This document shows, in pieces, positions 42,516 through 52,315 of a stretch of DNA of 64,000 nt. The notes beneath the pieces were generated by a model. The model was not told the origin of the DNA. It saw nothing but the letters and a program-made list of their open reading frames with translations, and did not search any database. Both the position numbers and the translations under genes were made by a program. Numbering within the stretch: the stretch's first letter is position 1; every line of letters begins with the position of its first letter. The stretch covers positions 1,163,028 to 1,227,027 of the forward strand of contig CBDDJT010000002.1 of the NCBI GenBank assembly GCA_965229765.1, in the 5' to 3' direction. This DNA is from ASV31 sp965229765 (GTDB lineage: Bacteria > Pseudomonadota > Alphaproteobacteria > Rhodobacterales > Rhodobacteraceae).

Positions 42516-42609
42516 TGCAGCATCCTTGCCGTGGTGCAGCAAGGATAGCGTCGGGCGCAGTTAGCGCAAGCACTGCCTGACAGGTGCGGCTGTCCGTCCC
42601 GCCTGACGG

Positions 42610-44718
42610 TCAGCCTTCGATGCGGGTCAGGTCGGCCACCGACAGACAGATGGTGCGGATGCGCGACAGAAGGTTCAGGCGGTTGCGCCGGATGATCTGG
42701 TTGTCGGCGTTGATCTGTACCGCCTCGAAGAAGGCGTCGATGGGCGCGCGCAGGGCGGCCATGGCCTGCATGGCGGTCTCGAAATCCTCTGCCTGCATGG
42801 CGGGGGCGATTGTGGCCTCGGCGGTGTCGAGCGCGGAAAACAGCGCCTTTTCCGCGTCGTGCTCGGCGAATTTCACGTCCGCGCCGAAACTGTATTCGAC
42901 GCCGTCCTTCTCCTCGGCCTGGGTCAGGATGTTGTTGGCGCGCTTGAAGCCCTGCAACAGGTTTTCACCGTCGTCGGTCGTCAGGAAGCCCGCCAGCGCG
43001 TCCGCCCGCTTGACCAGAAGGGCGAGGTCGTCGTTGCCGGGCGTCGCGCCCCCCGGCGCACCATGCAAATCCCCGAGGCAGGCGTCGATCACGTCATGAC
43101 GGATGCCCGTGTCGCGAAGGTGAACCTTGAGCCGGTCGTGGAAGAAGGACAGCAGGTCGTCGTCCGCGCCTGCCGGCGCAGTCTCGGTCTGCGCGGTTCG
43201 CCCCGTCCCAAGAAGCCCCGCAAGCGCCACGCGATGCCCATTCTCCAGCACCAGCCGGATCACCCCCAGCGCCGCGCGGCGCAGCGCGTAGGGGTCCTTG
43301 GACCCGGTGGGCCTTTCGTCGATGGCCCAGAAGCCCGTCAGCGTGTCGATCTTGTCGGCCAGCGCCACGGCGACGGACACGGGGTGCGCCGGCACCGCGT
43401 CGGACGGGCCAAGGGGTGAGTAATGCTCCTGGCAGGCCTCTGGCACGCCGTCGTCATGGCCTGCATTTTTCGCGTAATAGCGCCCCATGACGCCCTGAAG
43501 CTCTGGGAACTCGTAGACCATCTCTGACGTCAGGTCGGCCTTGGCGATGCGCGCGGCCTCGTCGGCAAGGTCGGGCCTGGCCCCCACCATGGGCGCGATC
43601 TCGCGCGCCAGCGCCGCGATGCGTTCCACCCGGTCCCACTGGCTGCCCAGCTTGCGGTGGAAGGTGACGGCGCGCAGATCCTCGGCCATGCCCTTGAGCC
43701 CGACCTGACGAACCCGGCGCAAGTCGTTCTCCCAGAAGAATTTCGCGTCCGACAGCCGGGCCGACAGAACCTTCTGGTTGCCCGCAAGGATCGTGGCCCC
43801 GTGATCGGCGGTCTCGGTGTTGGCCACGGTAATGAAACGCTCGATGCGCCCCGTCTTGGGGTTACGGACCGAAAAGAATTTCTGGTGCTCTTTCATCGAG
43901 GTTTGCAGCACCTCGGGCGGCAGGTCGAGGAAATCGGCCCCGATTTCGCCCATCAGCACCACGGGCCATTCCACCAGCCCCGCGACCTCGGCCAGAAGGC
44001 CCTTGTCCTCGACCACTTCCATCCCCTGGGCAAAGGCCAGGGCCTGGGCGTCATGCCAGATATGATCGGCCCGTTCCTGCGGGTCGAGGATCACATGCGC
44101 GCGCTTCAGTTTTGCGGCGTAATCCTCGAAATTCGTTACGGAAAACACATCCGGCGCATGAATCCGGTGGCCGCGCGTCGTGGCCCCGGCGGCGATGCCG
44201 TCGATCTCCAGCGGCACCACCTCGGACCCGGCCTCGTCATGCAGCAGGCAGACGATGGTGTGCAGCGGACGCACCCAGCGCAATGTCCCAGATCCCCAGC
44301 GCATCGACTTGGGCCAGGGGAAATCGCGCACGGTCCGCTCCAGCACTTCTGCAACAATCGCGGCGGCGGGCCGGCCGGGCCGCTCTATCACGGCGAACCA
44401 GACCTGACCCTTCTTGTCGTCGCGCGCTTCCAGCTGGTCCTTCGTCAGCCCGGTCGAGCGCAGGAAGCCCTCCAGCGCCTTTTCGGGGGCGTCGGTGCGC
44501 GGGCCCTTGCGCTCCTCTCGCAGCGTCGGACTTTGCGCCAGCAGCCCCTCGACGGCCAGTGTCAGGCGGCGCGGCGTGGCGAAGGCCCCGGCATGGGCAT
44601 AGGTCAGACCGGCCTCGACCAGACCGTCCGTGACCAGCTTTTTCAGGTCGGCCGCGGCGCGGGCCTGCATCCGGGCGGGGATCTCTTCGGAAAAGAGCTC
44701 GATCAGAAGGTCGGGCAT
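42610..44718 (-). CDS. glyS: Glycyl-tRNA synthetase beta subunit
   Basis: A 702-residue beta subunit of the bacterial alpha2beta2 glycyl-tRNA synthetase. Start MPDLLIELFSEEIPARMQAR is the family signature. FATPRRLTLAVEGLLAQSPT, WPKSMRWGSGTLRWVRPLHT, EVLQTSMKEHQKFFSVRNPK and the C-terminal anticodon-binding part with FFEAVQINADNQIIRRNRLN are also typical. It binds tRNA(Gly), while GlyQ carries the aminoacylation site. The gene follows the DUF6446 gene by 6 bp and glyQ before it, so all three are co-transcribed, with the ppdK-like gene downstream. Confidence 0.97.
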   Translation of the reverse strand: MPDLLIELFSEEIPARMQARAAADLKKLVTDGLVEAGLTYAHAGAFATPRRLTLAVEGLLAQSPTLREERKGPRTDAPEKALEGFLRSTGLTKDQLEARDDKKGQVWFAVIERPGRPAAAIVAEVLERTVRDFPWPKSMRWGSGTLRWVRPLHTIVCLLHDEAGSEVVPLEIDGIAAGATTRGHRIHAPDVFSVTNFEDYAAKLKRAHVILDPQERADHIWHDAQALAFAQGMEVVEDKGLLAEVAGLVEWPVVLMGEIGADFLDLPPEVLQTSMKEHQKFFSVRNPKTGRIERFITVANTETADHGATILAGNQKVLSARLSDAKFFWENDLRRVRQVGLKGMAEDLRAVTFHRKLGSQWDRVERIAALAREIAPMVGARPDLADEAARIAKADLTSEMVYEFPELQGVMGRYYAKNAGHDDGVPEACQEHYSPLGPSDAVPAHPVSVAVALADKIDTLTGFWAIDERPTGSKDPYALRRAALGVIRLVLENGHRVALAGLLGTGRTAQTETAPAGADDDLLSFFHDRLKVHLRDTGIRHDVIDACLGDLHGAPGGATPGNDDLALLVKRADALAGFLTTDDGENLLQGFKRANNILTQAEEKDGVEYSFGADVKFAEHDAEKALFSALDTAEATIAPAMQAEDFETAMQAMAALRAPIDAFFEAVQINADNQIIRRNRLNLLSRIRTICLSVADLTRIEG

Positions 44719-44724
44719 CGCGCC

Positions 44725-45195
44725 TCAGTCCTTGTATGTCTCGTTAAGCTGGTGCCATGCATAGGCGCGGCCGTCGTCGAAGACCGCCACGACCCGGTCC
44801 ACCCCGTCGGAGATGTCGCGCTCGCCCAGATAGGCGATGGCGCGCCCGTCCTCCAGCGCGGCGCCGATGGCGGCGGCGTCGAAGCAGTCGAACCAGCCCG
44901 GCGCCACCAGCGGCACCGCGTCGTCCTTTATCACGTAGGTCTCTGTCAGCGTGGGCGTGGAATAGGCGGTGGTGAAACACGCCCGGAACCGCAGGGGCGA
45001 ACTGCCCGCGTCGATCGCCTGAAGCCCGGCGACGGGAATGGGCTCTGGCTGGCCGGTGGCGACATTGGTCAGAAGAATGTCCACCTGATCCGCCGAAACG
45101 CGTTCATAGAAGGCATGGACCTGCAACCAGTACATGGCCGCGCCCCCGACAACCGCAGAGCCGATCAGGAACATCGCAATGACCTTTCCGTTCAT
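44725..45195 (-). CDS. DUF6446-type membrane-anchored protein between glyQ and glyS
   Basis: A 156-residue protein with one N-terminal membrane anchor (VIAMFLIGSAVVGGAAMYWL) and a periplasmic part of about 130 residues containing LRFRACFTTAYSTPTLTETY, APGWFDCFDAAAIGAALEDG and VVAVFDDGRAYAWHQLNETY. It has two cysteines (FRACF, FDCFD) that could form a disulfide. It matches the small conserved protein seen between glyQ and glyS in Rhodobacteraceae (DUF6446, from memory). No function is known. The 16- and 6-bp gaps show that it is part of the tRNA-synthetase operon, which is odd for a secreted protein. Confidence 0.8.
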   Translation of the reverse strand: MNGKVIAMFLIGSAVVGGAAMYWLQVHAFYERVSADQVDILLTNVATGQPEPIPVAGLQAIDAGSSPLRFRACFTTAYSTPTLTETYVIKDDAVPLVAPGWFDCFDAAAIGAALEDGRAIAYLGERDISDGVDRVVAVFDDGRAYAWHQLNETYKD

Positions 45196-45211
45196 GGGGC
45201 GGCCCGGCGCG

Positions 45212-46141
45212 TCATTGCGTCCACCCCCCGGCCTCTGTCTGGACGAAGGCGTCGGCGCAAAGCTTGGCCAGCGCGCGCACCCGTCCGATATACGCCTGCC
45301 GCTCGGTGACAGAGATCACGCCGCGCGCGTCCAGCAGGTTGAACAGATGGCTGGCCTTGATGCACTGGTCATAGGCCGGGTGGACCATGATGATGCGCTT
45401 GCCCGTCTTGGGGTCGTCCGCCGGTTCGCCGAGGATGCGGGCGCATTCGGCCTCGGCCTCTTCGAAGTGGCGCAACAGGACCTCGGTGTCCGCGATGTCG
45501 AAGTTCCAGCGGCTGTATTCCTGCTCTGTCTGGCGGAATATATCGCCATAGGACAGCGCGATGGGCGTCTGCGGGTCGTTGAACGGCATGTCCATGACGT
45601 GATCGACACCAAGCACATACATCGCAAGGCGTTCGAGGCCATAGGTCAGCTCTCCGCTGACGGGCTTGCAGTCATGGCCGCCGACCTGCTGGAAATAGGT
45701 GAACTGGCTGACTTCCATCCCGTCGCACCAGACCTCCCAGCCAAGGCCCCATGCGCCCAGCGTGGGGCTTTCCCAGTCGTCCTCGACAAAGCGGATGTCA
45801 TGCACGGCGGCATCGATGCCGATGGCCGCCAGACTGCCCAGGTACAGCTCCTGGAAATCGGGGGGCGACGGCTTCATCAGCACCTGGAACTGGTAGTAGT
45901 GCTGAAGCCGGTTGGGGTTCTCGCCATAGCGCCCGTCGGTGGGCCGGCGCGAGGGCTGGACATAGGCCGCGGCCCACGGCCGGCTGCCCAGCGCGCGCAG
46001 CGTGGTTGCGGGGTGAAAGGTGCCCGCGCCGACCTCCATGTCGTATGGCTGCAAGATCGCGCACCCCCGCGCGGCCCAGTAGGACTGCAGTCGGAGGATG
46101 ATGTCCTGAAAGCTCGTCGGTCGTGCCGCCTGGTCCGCCAT
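45212..46141 (-). CDS. glyQ: Glycyl-tRNA synthetase alpha subunit
   Basis: A 309-residue catalytic alpha subunit. Class II motifs are clear: TSFQDIILRLQSYWAARGCA, ILQPYDMEVGAGTFHPATTL, RPWAAAYVQPSRRPTDGRYG, ENPNRLQHYYQFQVLMKPSP, EDDWESPTLGAWGLGWEVWC and DGMEVSQFTYFQQVGGHDCK. It activates glycine and charges tRNA(Gly) with GlyS. I set the start at ATG 46141 (MADQAARPTSF), which has a G-rich site upstream and gives the usual length; ATG 46174 would add 11 residues without a ribosome site. First gene of the operon; divergent from the SPOR-domain protein gene. Confidence 0.97.
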   Translation of the reverse strand: MADQAARPTSFQDIILRLQSYWAARGCAILQPYDMEVGAGTFHPATTLRALGSRPWAAAYVQPSRRPTDGRYGENPNRLQHYYQFQVLMKPSPPDFQELYLGSLAAIGIDAAVHDIRFVEDDWESPTLGAWGLGWEVWCDGMEVSQFTYFQQVGGHDCKPVSGELTYGLERLAMYVLGVDHVMDMPFNDPQTPIALSYGDIFRQTEQEYSRWNFDIADTEVLLRHFEEAEAECARILGEPADDPKTGKRIIMVHPAYDQCIKASHLFNLLDARGVISVTERQAYIGRVRALAKLCADAFVQTEAGGWTQ

Positions 46142-46297
46142 CGCCTGCCCCGCCCGGAAAAACGCGTTCTCCATAGGCAACAGCCGCGCGGGGGTCAATC
46201 GGCGCTCACGCACTATTTGCGTGCATCCGCCCGACCCTTTGCTAGGATCGCTCCCGATTGCGGAAGTCCAAGTCAGAACAAGGAAAACGGTACACTC

Positions 46298-48115
46298 ATG
46301 CGACAGCTTGTCTTTACGGTCCTCATCAGCCTTGCCGGGATGATTTCTGCCCGCGGCGCCGAGGCGCAAACAAGCTGGGTGCAGCTTGAGGCGCACCTGA
46401 GCCTGACCACGGCCGAACAGGCGGCGCGCGAATACGACGCCGAGTTGGACAACGTGGCGGGCCTGACGCTCGGCGGTGGCTGGTACAGCGTTGTCCTCGG
46501 GCCGTTCCAGACCGACGAAGCCCTGCGCATCCTTGCCGACCTGCGCGCGCAGGGCCGCATTCCGCAGGATGCCTTCCTGACCGACACAAGCTTTTACCGC
46601 CAGCAATTCTATCCCGCCGCCGGCGATGCGCTAAGCATCGCGCCCGCTGCCCCGGCTGCGGAGACCGCCGCCCCCGAGGCGGTCGCCGAGACCCCAGAGC
46701 CCGCCCCCCAGCCAGAGATCGTGGCCCAAGCCCCCGCGCCGGAACCCGAGCCCGAACCGGTGGTGATCGTCGAGCCCGAATTGCCAGAGGAAACCCCCGC
46801 CGAGGCCCGCCGCAGCGAGGCGCAACTGACCCGCGACGAGCGCGCGGAACTTCAGATCGCGCTGCAATGGTTCGGCTATTACCGTGGCGGGATCGACGCG
46901 GCCTTCGGCCCCGGAACACGCGGCTCGATGGCCGCCTACCAGGCCGATATCGGGGCGGAACAGACCGGCGTCCTGACCACGCGCCAGCGGGCGCGGCTTT
47001 TGTCGGAATACAACGAGATCCTGACCTCCATCGGCTTTCAGACCGTGCGCGACGAAACCGCCGGGATCCAGATCGACCTGCCGCTTGCGATGGTGTCCTT
47101 CGACCGCTACGACCCGCCCTTCGCCCATTACGTGACCGCGAATGACAGCGGCGTGCGCGTGCTTCTCATCAGCCAGGCTGGCGACGAGGCCACGCTTCTG
47201 GGCCTCTACGACATCATGCAGACGCTGAAGATCGTGCCCCTGGATGGCGAGCGGGAACGCCGCCGCGGCAGCTTCATCCTGACCGGCGAAAACGCCGAAA
47301 TCACGTCCTACACCTTTGCCACGCTCTCGAACGGCCACGTGAAGGGCTTTACCCTGATCTGGCCCACCGGCGAGGATCGCCGCCGCGACGTGGTGCTGGA
47401 GCGGATGCGCGACAGCTTCAGCCCGCTGGCGGAATTCGTGCTGCCAGAGACCGTGGGCGAGGGCACGCTGGACCAAAGCATCGATCTCCTTTCGGGGCTG
47501 GAAATTCGCCGCCCACAGCGCGCGCGGTCGGGTTTCTACGTGGACGCGCGCGGCACGGTGCTGACAACGGCCGAGGCCGTCGCCTCGTGCGATCAGGTGA
47601 CCATCGACGAGGCCTACACGGCTGACGTGGTCGCGGTGGACGAGACGCTGGGCCTTGCGCTCTTGCGGCCGCGCGATCCGCTGGCGCCGATGGGCTTTGC
47701 CCGGTTCACCGCCGGATTGCCGCGTATCGCCTCGGAAGTCGCCGTGGCGGGGTATTCCTTCGAGGGCGCGCTCAGCGCACCGACGCTGACCTTCGGCACG
47801 CTGGCCGATATCCGCGGCCTGAACGGCGAGGAAGAGCTCAAGCGCCTTGCGCTGGTGTCGCAGCCTTCGGACGCGGGCGGCCCGGTGATGGACACCACCG
47901 GATCGGTGCTTGGAATGCTGCTGCCCGATCCGTCGGATGGCGGCCGCGTGTTGCCCGCCGATGTCAGCTTTGCCGCCGACGGGCTGGCGATCGCCGGTTT
48001 CCTGTCGAACAACGGCCTGGCGCCCGCCGCCGCCGAACAGGGCAATATCCTGTCCGCCGAACGGCTGACAAAGATCGCGGCGAACATGACCGTTCTGGTC
48101 AGCTGCTGGAACTGA
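46298..48115 (+). CDS. SPOR / peptidoglycan-binding protein with inactive trypsin-like domain
   Basis: A 605-residue exported protein. Signal peptide: residues 1-22. A SPOR-like domain (about 25-105, with WVQLEAHLSLTTAEQAAREY, GGWYSVVLGPFQTDEALRIL) is followed by a Pro/Glu/Ala-rich linker (about 115-170) and a PG_binding_1-type domain (about 178-240, LQIALQWFGYYRGGIDAAFG). The C-terminal domain (about 405-605) is trypsin/HtrA-like: SGFYVDARGTVLTTAEAVAS aligns with the His motif, but His is Glu426; the Asp site is Gly452 (LGLALLRP); the Ser site is Ala526 (SDAGGPVMD). All three catalytic residues are missing, so it should bind but not cut. Role: probably a periplasmic cell-wall scaffold or sensor. 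Confidence 0.85.
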   Translation: MRQLVFTVLISLAGMISARGAEAQTSWVQLEAHLSLTTAEQAAREYDAELDNVAGLTLGGGWYSVVLGPFQTDEALRILADLRAQGRIPQDAFLTDTSFYRQQFYPAAGDALSIAPAAPAAETAAPEAVAETPEPAPQPEIVAQAPAPEPEPEPVVIVEPELPEETPAEARRSEAQLTRDERAELQIALQWFGYYRGGIDAAFGPGTRGSMAAYQADIGAEQTGVLTTRQRARLLSEYNEILTSIGFQTVRDETAGIQIDLPLAMVSFDRYDPPFAHYVTANDSGVRVLLISQAGDEATLLGLYDIMQTLKIVPLDGERERRRGSFILTGENAEITSYTFATLSNGHVKGFTLIWPTGEDRRRDVVLERMRDSFSPLAEFVLPETVGEGTLDQSIDLLSGLEIRRPQRARSGFYVDARGTVLTTAEAVASCDQVTIDEAYTADVVAVDETLGLALLRPRDPLAPMGFARFTAGLPRIASEVAVAGYSFEGALSAPTLTFGTLADIRGLNGEEELKRLALVSQPSDAGGPVMDTTGSVLGMLLPDPSDGGRVLPADVSFAADGLAIAGFLSNNGLAPAAAEQGNILSAERLTKIAANMTVLVSCWN

Positions 48116-48123
48116 CCGCGCGC

Positions 48124-48145
48124 GGCGGGGCGGAAACGCCCCGCC
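48124..48145. terminator. GAAA-loop hairpin between convergent genes
   Basis: GGCGGGGCG-GAAA-CGCCCCGCC is a perfect 9-bp stem with a stable GNRA tetraloop, between the ends of the SPOR-protein gene and trkH. No T-run follows on either strand; it may serve as a bidirectional mRNA end. Confidence 0.5.
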
Positions 48146-48149
48146 CTGC

Positions 48150-49598
48150 TTACTGCCGCCAGAACCCCACGGTCAGGATGGCGAAAACGGCAATAAGCTC
48201 CAGCCGTCCGACGAACATGCCCCCCGCAAGAAGCCATTTCGCCGTATCGTTCAGCCCGGCGAAATTGCCCGCCGGTCCGATCTCGTCCCCCAGCCCGGGA
48301 CCGATATTGGCCAGCGCCGCCGCCGCGCCCGTCAGCGACGTGACGGTGTCCAGCCCGGTTGCCGCCAGCAGCACCGACAGCACCCCCAGCGACACGATGA
48401 AGACCACGAAGAAAGACATGACCGAGGACAGCACGTCCTGGCTGACGGGGCGGCCGTCATAGCGCGGCTCGAACAGCCCGTGGGGCGAGTGGATCTTGCG
48501 GATCTGCGCCCGGATAGAGGCGAACAGAAGCTGATAGCGGAACACCTTGATCGAACAGCATGTCGATCCCGCGCAGCCGCCGATCAGCCCCAGAAAGAAG
48601 AACAGCACCACCGGGAACGGTCCCCAAAGCTGATAGTCCACGCTGGCATAGCCGGTGCCCGTGATGATCGAGGTCACGTTGAAAAGCGCCTCGCGGACGG
48701 CGGGTTCGGCCAGATCGCCATTCACCCAGACACGAAACGCGGTCATCGCCAGAACCACGATCCCCAGCAGCCCAAGGAACACCCGCACCTGTGAATCGCG
48801 ATAAAGCGGCTGGGCATTGCCGGCCATCATCTGGACGTATCGCACGAAGGGCAGGCTCGCCAGCACCATGAACATGGCCGCGACATACTCTGCCGCGCCC
48901 TGGAACGCGCCGAAGGACGCGTCATAGGTGGAAAACCCCCCCGTGGCGATGGTTGTGAAGGCGTGGTTCAGCGCGTCGAAAAGAGACATGCCAACAATCA
49001 CGTAGGCCAGCGTGCACGCCAGCGTCAGCACGACATAGACCACCCCGATGCGGGACGCGATCTGCGCCGCGCGGGGCAGCACCTTGCCCGCGGTGTCAAA
49101 GGCTTCGGTCCGGAAGATCTGCATCCCGCCCACCCGCAGTTCCGGCAGGAACACCATCGCCACCACGATGATCCCGACGCCCCCGAACCATTGCAGCATG
49201 GACCGCCACAGCAAGAGCCCCTGCGGCAGCGACTCAAGCCCGGTGAACACCGTGGACCCGGTGGTTGTCAGCCCCGACATTGCCTCGAAGAACGCATCGA
49301 CATAGCGCGCCTCGGTCGCGCCAAGGACAAAGGGAACCGCCCCGAAAACCGGCAGCATCAGCCACACGCCCGAGGTCAGAAGAAATGTCTGGCGAATGGA
49401 CAGCCGCGCCTCGACCCCGTTGGCCGAGGCCAGCGCCGCCAGACCGCCCACCACGCAGGTGATGACCGCCGATTCCAGAAATGCCGGCCAGTGCCCGTTG
49501 CCGTACAGCAGGTCCACCGCCAGCGGCACCGCCATGGTGGCGCCCAGCGCGGCGACCAGCAGGCCGATGACATAAACGACGGGTCGGATATCGAACAT
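48150..49598 (-). CDS. trkH: Trk-type potassium uptake protein TrkH
   Basis: A 482-residue membrane protein, the usual TrkH length. Four M1-P-M2 repeats are recognisable by their selectivity loops: AMSGLTTTGSTVFTGLESLP, FTTIATGGFSTYDASFGAFQ, SIITGTGYASVDYQLWGPFP and AAALANIGPGLGDEIGPAGN. SMLQWFGGVGIIVVAMVFLP, PRAAQIASRIGVVYVVLTLA and GGCAGSTCCSIKVFRYQLLF are family segments. It takes up K+ and needs the cytoplasmic regulator TrkA, which is not in the window. The start at ATG 49598 (MFDIRPVVYVIG) gives the family N-terminus; the only longer start is a TTG at 49634. Confidence 0.95.
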   Translation of the reverse strand: MFDIRPVVYVIGLLVAALGATMAVPLAVDLLYGNGHWPAFLESAVITCVVGGLAALASANGVEARLSIRQTFLLTSGVWLMLPVFGAVPFVLGATEARYVDAFFEAMSGLTTTGSTVFTGLESLPQGLLLWRSMLQWFGGVGIIVVAMVFLPELRVGGMQIFRTEAFDTAGKVLPRAAQIASRIGVVYVVLTLACTLAYVIVGMSLFDALNHAFTTIATGGFSTYDASFGAFQGAAEYVAAMFMVLASLPFVRYVQMMAGNAQPLYRDSQVRVFLGLLGIVVLAMTAFRVWVNGDLAEPAVREALFNVTSIITGTGYASVDYQLWGPFPVVLFFFLGLIGGCAGSTCCSIKVFRYQLLFASIRAQIRKIHSPHGLFEPRYDGRPVSQDVLSSVMSFFVVFIVSLGVLSVLLAATGLDTVTSLTGAAAALANIGPGLGDEIGPAGNFAGLNDTAKWLLAGGMFVGRLELIAVFAILTVGFWRQ

Positions 49599-49691
49599 GG
49601 GCGGAGCGTTGGGCGCGCCGGTGCGCGGTGTCAAGCCACGCCGCCGCCTGTTGCGGCGGCGGGCCGGCCCCCGCGCGGGGCCGTCAGGGCC

Positions 49692-50795
<1,104 letters not shown>

Positions 50796-50839
50796 CTCGG
50801 CCTCATCCGGCTCTGTCGCGGAGGCCACATTTAGGACGT

Positions 50840-50874
50840 CCCCCCTGCGATTTCCAAATAAATCGACAGGGGGG
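50840..50874 (-). terminator. Long stem-loop between metZ and folE2
   Basis: CCCCCCTG-CGATTT (50840-50853) pairs with AAATCG-A-CAGGGGGG (50860-50874): 14 base pairs with one bulged A and a 6-nt loop. It lies just past the metZ stop on the minus strand and lacks a T-run. It probably marks or protects the metZ mRNA end. Confidence 0.6.
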
Positions 50875-50891
50875 CCGGAATTACCCCGCCG

Positions 50892-52073
50892 CTACAGCAC
50901 GTCGAGCGCCGCGAGCAGGTCGGCGATCAGGTCCGCCGGGGCCTCCAGCCCCACCGACACGCGGACCAGCCCTGGCGTAAGCCCCAGCGCCTCCTTCTGG
51001 TCGTCGGGCAGGCGCTGGTGGGTGGTGGTCGCCGGGTGGGTGACGATGCTTTTCGCATCCCCCAGGTTGTTGGAAATAATGAATATTTCCAACGCGTTCA
51101 GCACCCTGAACGCAGCCTCCTGCCCGCCCCTGACGTCGATCGCCAGCACGGTGCCGCCGGCCTCCATCTGCGCCGCCGCGATGGCGTGCTGGGGGTGTGA
51201 CGGCAGGCCGGGATAGATCACGCGCGCCAGCTTGCCGTGCCCTTCCAGCGCCTCTGCGATGGCCTGCGCGCCCGCCGCCTGCGCGCGCACGCGCAATTCC
51301 AGCGTCTCCAGCCCTTTCAGCATGATCCACGCGTTGAACGGGCTCATCGCGCCGCCGGTGTGCTTGAGGTAGGGCTCCAGCGTCTTGCGGATGAACAGCC
51401 GCGTGCCCAGCACCACGCCGCCCAGGCAACGTCCCTGCCCGTCCACGTGCTTGGTGGTGGAATAGACGACCACGTCGGCGCCCTGCTCCAGCGCGCGGCT
51501 GAAAACCGGCGTGGCAAAGACGTTGTCGACCACGACCATCGCGCCGGCGGCATGGGCGATGTCGGCCACCGCGGCGATATCGATCACCTCCAGCGTGGGG
51601 TTCGACACCGATTCAAGGAACGCCATCTTCGTGCCGGGCCGGATCGCGGCACGCCAGGCGTCCAGGTCGGTGCCGTCCACGAACGTCACCTCGACCCCGA
51701 AGCGCGGCAGCACCTCTTCGAGGATGTAAAGGCACGATCCGAACAGCGCCCGCGACGACACCACGTGATCGCCCGCCTTCAGCGGCGCCATCAGCGCGGC
51801 ATTGACCGCGGCCATGCCGCTGGCTGTGGCAAAGGCGTCCTCGGCGCCTTCCAGCGACGCGATGCGGTCCTCGAACATGCGGACGGTGGGATTGCCATAG
51901 CGGGCATAGATGAACTCGTCGTCACCGGCCTGAAGGAACCGCGCCTCGGCGGCCTCGGCCGTGTCATAGACGAACCCCTGCGTCAGGTAGATCGCCTCGC
52001 TCACCTCGCCGTACTGGCTGCGCCGCACCCCGGCATGAACCATGCGCGTGCGGCTGTCCCATCGCTGTGTCAT
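50892..52073 (-). CDS. metZ: O-succinylhomoserine sulfhydrylase
   Basis: A 393-residue Cys/Met metabolism PLP enzyme. PLP-binding and active-site segments: SEAIYLTQGFVYDTAEAAEA, FIYARYGNPTVRMFEDRIAS, TASGMAAVNAALMAPLKAGD, ESVSNPTLEVIDIAAVADIA, VVVDNVFATPVFSRALEQGA, and the lysine motif DVVVYSTTKHVDGQGRCLGG. It makes homocysteine from O-succinylhomoserine and sulfide. The N-terminal TQRWDSRTRMVHAGVRRSQY is MetZ-like. AGGAGG stands 5 nt before the ATG. A SAM-II riboswitch and a terminator precede the gene, so it should be switched off when S-adenosylmethionine is plentiful. Confidence 0.95.
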   Translation of the reverse strand: MTQRWDSRTRMVHAGVRRSQYGEVSEAIYLTQGFVYDTAEAAEARFLQAGDDEFIYARYGNPTVRMFEDRIASLEGAEDAFATASGMAAVNAALMAPLKAGDHVVSSRALFGSCLYILEEVLPRFGVEVTFVDGTDLDAWRAAIRPGTKMAFLESVSNPTLEVIDIAAVADIAHAAGAMVVVDNVFATPVFSRALEQGADVVVYSTTKHVDGQGRCLGGVVLGTRLFIRKTLEPYLKHTGGAMSPFNAWIMLKGLETLELRVRAQAAGAQAIAEALEGHGKLARVIYPGLPSHPQHAIAAAQMEAGGTVLAIDVRGGQEAAFRVLNALEIFIISNNLGDAKSIVTHPATTTHQRLPDDQKEALGLTPGLVRVSVGLEAPADLIADLLAALDVL

Positions 52074-52091
52074 CTGCGCCTCCTGCGCAAC

Positions 52092-52129
52092 AAAAAAACC
52101 CCCACCGCTGATCGAGCGTCGGGGGTTTT
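52092..52129 (-). terminator. Intrinsic terminator in the metZ leader
   Basis: On the minus strand, AAAACCCCC ... GGGGGTTTT plus further T residues; an inner CGCT/AGCG pairing extends the stem. The T-run has seven residues (52092-52098). It sits between the SAM-II aptamer and the metZ ribosome site, as an expression platform should. Confidence 0.85.
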
Positions 52130-52138
52130 CGTCCCAGA

Positions 52139-52196
52139 CCTCTTTAGCGGCATGTTTAACGTGGCCCGCAATCCGGAGAACAAATCGCCACGGCAT
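52139..52196 (-). promoter_or_regulatory. SAM-II riboswitch upstream of metZ
   Basis: Read on the minus strand, the leader shows the SAM-II (metA element) consensus in order: CGTGGCGATTTG, CCGGATTGCGG, GCCACGTTAAACA and GCTAAAGAGG. P1 forms by CGTGGC/GCCACG. SAM-II elements are known from alphaproteobacteria upstream of metA, metX and metZ genes and bind S-adenosylmethionine in a pseudoknot. A terminator follows 10 bp later, so control is probably by transcription attenuation. Confidence 0.93.
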
Positions 52197-52315
52197 GTCG
52201 AATAGTTGCATTTCGGCACCGGGTCAATGGCGTCACGCGCCTGTCACCGGGGCTTCACTGCCCTGTCGTATGGCTGGCCTACCCGGACACCACAACATCT
52301 TGTGGGACGCCGCCG

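Noticed and set aside
40098..42548. Plus-strand open frame of about 816 codons opposite the PPDK gene
   Set aside because: It is rich in His, Arg and Gln with no domain; the minus strand carries all PPDK motifs.
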